A DNA stretch of 64,000 nucleotides from Desulfoluna spongiiphila (GTDB lineage: Bacteria; Desulfobacterota; Desulfobacteria; Desulfobacterales; Desulfolunaceae). Position numbers and translations under genes: made by a program. Below, piece after piece: positions 61,082 to 64,000 of this stretch. Position 1 is the first letter of the stretch. Every line of letters begins with the position of its first letter. Under the pieces are notes generated by a model that saw only the letters and a program-made list of their open reading frames with translations, had not been told where the DNA came from and made no database searches. The stretch covers positions 62,001 to 126,000 of the forward strand of contig NZ_FMUX01000012.1 in the NCBI RefSeq assembly GCF_900101345.1, written 5' to 3'.

Positions 61082-61161
61082 CTTAATTATTGAATGGGTT
61101 TCTTTTGAACATGCCGGGGAGATGGGCCGTGGCCCAAACCCTCTTGGTTGCCTTTGAGCCC

Positions 61162-61758
61162 ATGACCTTAGAGTGTGGCGTTGTGGAACTGATTCCTTTG
61201 ATCTCCCTTGCCGTGGCCCTTGCCATGGATGCGTTTGCTGTTTCTGTTGCCGTGGGCATCAGGCTGAAGACCGTCAATCCCCGACAGATGTTTCGCCTCT
61301 CCTGGCACTTCGGCCTGTTTCAGGCCTTGATGCCGGTGCTGGGGTGGTGCCTGGGGGTGAACATCCGCTCCTTTGTGGAGAGCTTCGATCACTGGATCGC
61401 CTTCGGGCTCCTGGCCTTTGTGGGGGGCAAGATGTTCTGGGATGCCTTCCAGGATGAAGAGGAGGCCGGGGAGACAAGTGACCCAACCCGCTCCATGAGC
61501 CTTGTGCTTCTTTCTGTTGCCACCAGCATCGATGCCCTGGCCGTGGGGTTTTCCATGTCGGTTCTGGATGTGGCCATTGCTTTTCCCGCCATTGTCATCG
61601 GTGTCACCGCCTCGATGTTTACCCTCCTTGGCATGCAGCTCGGCAGCCGCTTTGCCTCCACATCCCGCTTGAGTCACTGGGCGGAGATTCTCGGGGGGCT
61701 GGTGCTTTTTTTCATCGGGTTTCATATTCTTTTCGAGCATGGGGGGTTCGGGTCCTGA
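61162..61758 (+). CDS. mntP: MntP-family manganese efflux pump
   Basis: A 198-residue membrane protein with six TM helices, matching MntP (formerly YebN, DUF204): SLAVALAMDAFAVSVAVGI (first D-A-F-x-V-S motif), FGLFQALMPVLGWCLG, FGLLAFVGGKMFWDAF, and the repeat SVATSIDALAVGFSMSVL. The two Asp-containing motifs are intact. The start is uncertain: ATG 61162 or an internal GTG a little later. In many bacteria such genes have a manganese riboswitch; I looked for one and could not support it here. Confidence 0.85.
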   Translation: MTLECGVVELIPLISLAVALAMDAFAVSVAVGIRLKTVNPRQMFRLSWHFGLFQALMPVLGWCLGVNIRSFVESFDHWIAFGLLAFVGGKMFWDAFQDEEEAGETSDPTRSMSLVLLSVATSIDALAVGFSMSVLDVAIAFPAIVIGVTASMFTLLGMQLGSRFASTSRLSHWAEILGGLVLFFIGFHILFEHGGFGS

Positions 61759-61768
61759 CGGGGATCTG

Positions 61769-62608
61769 TCAGTCGGTGCGGACCCTCATGTAAGATGCAA
61801 ACCGGGGTTTGCCTGTGTGGGTGAAGCCGTGGTGCCTGAAGGTGACAACCGCTCCCGTGTGGGGAGGTTGTTTCCGTGCCTTATCGGTAAACCCGGTGCC
61901 GAGGTTGAACTCCACGCCGTTGTCCAGCCTGACCCTCAAGCTTCCCATCATTCCTTTGTATTTTCCTCTTCCCTCATTGATGCCTATTACGATTCCCTCC
62001 ATGTCCGACGCGTGCTTGACCTTGAGGACGTGGGCTGACCTGCCGGTGTGGTAGGCGAGGTCCGGGTTTTTGACGATAAGGCCTTCTCCCCCTTTTTTTT
62101 CTACGGATGCCATGAATTGCTCCAGATGATGCGGCCCTTCGCAGGGTATCTGGGGAATGATACGGGCAGGGGCTTCGGGGTGGGTTTTAAACCACTGGCG
62201 GGCCCTGGCAAGGCGATGGGGAAAGGAGCCCTGAGTGTTGGGTACTTCGAAAATGTTGTAGGTGATCCGTTTCCAGTGGTCCGATGGGCTGTGATCCATG
62301 ACGGTGCCCTGGATAAAAGAGAAATCACCACGGGTGCTCCAGAGTTCGCCGTCGAGCTCAAAGGGGGGAAAGTCCCGGGTGAACCAGGCAGGGGCATGGA
62401 TGGTTTTTCCCTTGCGGGTGACCAGGGTGGTCCCGTTCCAGTACCCACGGATTCCGTCGAGCTTTTCACTCATGAACCATCCGGTGATGTGTTCCTCACC
62501 GGTGTAGGTGGCGGCTTTCTGGAGTGTCGGGGGAGCGGCCCACAGGGCAGTGGGGAGAAGGAGAAGAAACAGGGGGAGCAGTTTCAGGAGCCGGCGTGTC
62601 GGAAGCAT
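61769..62608 (-). CDS. ATP-dependent DNA ligase, secreted LigE type
   Basis: A 279-residue minimal ligase. It starts with a signal peptide (about 1-25, LKLLPLFLLLLPTALWAA) and has the nucleotidyltransferase motifs: motif I EKLDGIRGYW (adenylated Lys), FELDGELW (motif III), EKKGGEGLIVKNP (motif IV), HVLKVKHASDMEG (motif V). An OB-fold follows (about 200-279). This is the Lig E form with a periplasmic signal, which joins nicks using ATP. It lies 3 bp after the small secreted protein gene in the same direction. Confidence 0.9.
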   Translation of the reverse strand: MLPTRRLLKLLPLFLLLLPTALWAAPPTLQKAATYTGEEHITGWFMSEKLDGIRGYWNGTTLVTRKGKTIHAPAWFTRDFPPFELDGELWSTRGDFSFIQGTVMDHSPSDHWKRITYNIFEVPNTQGSFPHRLARARQWFKTHPEAPARIIPQIPCEGPHHLEQFMASVEKKGGEGLIVKNPDLAYHTGRSAHVLKVKHASDMEGIVIGINEGRGKYKGMMGSLRVRLDNGVEFNLGTGFTDKARKQPPHTGAVVTFRHHGFTHTGKPRFASYMRVRTD

Positions 62609-62611
62609 GGG

Positions 62612-63079
62612 TCATCGCCCGATGTCCACCGACTGCGACGGGGTTCGCGTCGGGGGCTGGATGAAGTCGATCTCTTCGAGCCGCATTTTGGGGTCGAGTT
62701 TTTTGTAGTAGAAATCGCCGTAGCCGGGTGTGCACATTTTTAAATACCCCTCATCTGTCTTCTGGGCCACGAGGCAGAACCGGTCCCGGTTCTGGTGCTG
62801 GAGGGTAACGGTGTCGTCCGTCACGGAGACATCCAGAAGGAGGCGATTCCATCCTTTCGTGGGGGAGTATTTTCGCAAGTCACCGTCGGGGCTGAAGAGC
62901 AGGACGTGTTTTTCCCGGGGGCATTTTGGTGCTGGAGATGCCTCATCGGCAGGGGGTTGCGAAGAGACAGCGACATGAAGCCACCGTCCGTGGAGCCAGG
63001 TAGACTCCTCCAGGTGGGTGTTTAAGTTGGCATTGTCCGTACTGAAGGTGAGGAGAAGGGCAAAAAGGAACTGGGGCAT
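62612..63079 (-). CDS. Small secreted protein of unknown function
   Basis: A 155-residue protein with a signal peptide (MPQFLFALLLTFS) and a compact, probably beta-rich domain (LHGRWLHVAVSSQPP; RKYSPTKGWNRLLLDVSVTD; FCLVAQKTDEGYLKMC). Two or three cysteines may form disulfides. The start at 63079 follows GGAGA. It lies 3 bp upstream of the secreted ligase gene, so the two are co-transcribed and probably both periplasmic. I know no family. Confidence 0.72.
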   Translation of the reverse strand: MPQFLFALLLTFSTDNANLNTHLEESTWLHGRWLHVAVSSQPPADEASPAPKCPREKHVLLFSPDGDLRKYSPTKGWNRLLLDVSVTDDTVTLQHQNRDRFCLVAQKTDEGYLKMCTPGYGDFYYKKLDPKMRLEEIDFIQPPTRTPSQSVDIGR

Positions 63080-63356
63080 ACAAATCTCCAATCTGTGATT
63101 GGTAAGGGAGTATGACGAAGGTAACTTTTTAACTTTTTTTTCTCAGTAATACGCTATATTGCGAAAATGATCAAGGGGAGAAAGGGAGCCGCGAATCGAG
63201 GAGGCGTTTCCCTGCGCCACCTTCCCCTTGCGAAGGTCATCTTTCCGCGGCCTGCCCATGCCCTGCGCAATGCCTTACCCGTTGAGGTGATAAGGGCACG
63301 CTTAATATACAGATGCACAATTAAAAAAACGCCGGGTAACTATTCAGTTCAAACAA

Positions 63357-63526
63357 GCCTCCGGCGGCCCTGTCGGGGGCCAAGTTTTTGAAAAGTTTGA
63401 TAAACAGGTTAAAAAAACAGATTCAGTTTAATCTGAACCATAGGCGAATGTGATTTTCCCTGAGGAACGAAGGGGAAAGCGCATTCGCAACCTGCTTTCG
63501 AGGTGGCTCACCTCGCCGCCGGAGGC
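63357..63526 (+). repeat. 170-bp structured repeat, copy 3
   Basis: A third full copy of exactly 170 bp, ends GCCTCCGGCGGC and GCCGCCGGAGGC intact. The last hairpin keeps GAGGTG/CACCTC but its loop is GCT, not GCA. It lies between the minus-strand rapA end and the secreted protein gene. The remaining 63080-63356 holds no recognisable gene. Confidence 0.92.
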
Positions 63527-63540
63527 AAGCTTTTTCTACC

Positions 63541-63558
63541 CAACTTTAACCATAGAAG
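63541..63558 (-). other. Sequence shared with the aldolase-like gene's 3' end
   Basis: ACTTTAACCATAGAAGG at 63542-63558 matches 53941-53957, where it encodes PSMVKV at the end of the degenerate aldolase. Here, read on the minus strand, one frame gives MPSMVKVG followed by a stop. Both sites lie next to a full copy of the 170-bp repeat. Confidence 0.6.
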
Positions 63559-63620
63559 GCATCTTTTTGCCGGTTTGATTTTTGCGGTGTCCCTTTTAAG
63601 TCCCCGGAGTCGCGTTACCG

Positions 63621-64000
63621 TCATGGCATGAGCAGAATCAGGCGCAGGGAATCAAGGCGGATGCGGCATCCTCCAAGGGCGGTTTCCATGGCGCGTTTTT
63701 CGGTGACAAGGGCGGTGAGTTCGGCGTCGGTAACGTCGGGGTTGGTGGCTTTCAGGGCGGTGAGGCGGGAGATCTCACGGTCCATGAAGGCTGCCATGGC
63801 GACGGTGGCCGTATCGGTTAGGGCGCGGCTTTGGGCGTCCATTTCAGCGGTGCCTTGCTTCATGATCCCGGGAAGGAGTTCCCGGACCAGCGAGGGGTGT
63901 TCGGAGAGCCATGGGGTCGGCAGGTCTTCCAGGGCTTCGGAGAGATCTCCGGGGCTCCACCGGTCGGTGACCTCTTCCCCCGCGTGGTTCAAGACCATGC
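63621..64000 (-). CDS. rapA: RNA polymerase-associated helicase RapA (C-terminal part)
   Basis: The 3' end of a gene that continues past the right edge of the window. About 125 residues are visible and match the C-terminal region of RapA/HepA: a long helical segment with KATNPDVTDAELTALVTEKR, ending RIRLDSLRLILL, like the KVNPNIRxxEL..RLDALRLIV end of E. coli RapA. RapA is a Snf2-type ATPase that recycles stalled RNA polymerase. The helicase core is not in the window. Confidence 0.78.
   Translation of the reverse strand, partial: MVLNHAGEEVTDRWSPGDLSEALEDLPTPWLSEHPSLVRELLPGIMKQGTAEMDAQSRALTDTATVAMAAFMDREISRLTALKATNPDVTDAELTALVTEKRAMETALGGCRIRLDSLRLILLMP

Noticed and set aside
60983..61161. 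yybP-ykoY (manganese) riboswitch before mntP
   Set aside because: A GGGGAGATGG segment is suggestive, but the rest of the consensus and its paired regions are not evident. An Rfam covariance search giving a significant hit would overturn this.
1..64000. CRISPR array, tRNA, rRNA or prophage
   Set aside because: No regularly spaced short direct repeats, no cloverleaf candidates and no phage structural or integrase genes were seen. The 170-bp repeats are too long and too irregularly spaced for CRISPR.

Overview
The window looks like a chromosomal segment of a Gram-negative, moderately GC-rich bacterium, most probably a Desulfobacterota (deltaproteobacterial) organism. This is an inference from gene content and style: LptD (outer membrane), an RNase J next to FtsK, a RicT/PSP1 protein, an HU/IHF protein, a 2x[4Fe-4S] ferredoxin, many c-di-GMP and two-component proteins, and an MFE-2-like (R)-hydroxyacyl-CoA dehydrogenase. 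There is no rRNA, tRNA, CRISPR array, phage region or transposase gene that I can recognise. Most of the window is ordinary, densely packed housekeeping DNA.

Layout. 1-7.8 kb: a YqeY-domain protein, SlyX with a spermidine-synthase-like methyltransferase, an SDR, an MFS transporter, small membrane proteins and a secreted Sel1-repeat protein. 7.9-16.2 kb (minus strand): an HD-GYP response regulator, then a four-gene signalling operon: periplasmic binding protein, hybrid histidine kinase, CheR methyltransferase, and a response regulator with degenerate kinase and GGDEF modules. 16.6-30 kb (minus strand): an oversized GlmS-like amidotransferase, a penicillin-binding protein, metG, a RicT-like protein, holB, an HU/IHF protein, a NusG paralogue and lptD. 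30.3-40 kb (plus strand): tmk, a cysteine synthase fused to a CysRS-like domain that has lost both ATP-binding signatures, a ferredoxin, RNase J, FtsK and a methyltransferase. 40.6-46.9 kb: a complete A2-type haem-copper oxidase operon with SCO, DOMON and CtaB genes. 46.9-51 kb: an HD protein, a dual-binding-domain diguanylate cyclase and a HAD phosphatase.

51.1-58.8 kb is the main accessory module. An FGGY sugar kinase and TetR regulator, a divergent unit of class III aminotransferase plus two class II aldolase-family proteins (one with intact metal ligands, one degenerate), and a FadL/OmpP1 outer-membrane channel all lie behind copies of the same palindrome (AACTGACCGGTCAGTT). Each copy sits 5-6 bases upstream of a TTGACA box. 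This reads as one TetR regulon for uptake and catabolism of an unidentified compound. 58.9-64 kb holds AzlCD, a secreted PTP-like phosphatase, MntP, a secreted LigE-type DNA ligase with a secreted partner, and the 3' end of rapA.

The most unusual non-coding feature is an interspersed repeat of exactly 170 bp in three copies. It has 12-bp terminal inverted repeats and several internal hairpins, two of which show compensatory base changes between copies. A fourth copy is inverted, a fifth is diverged but keeps the central hairpin, and there are smaller fragments. The copies lie between genes, several just after gene ends, and some end in terminator-like hairpins.
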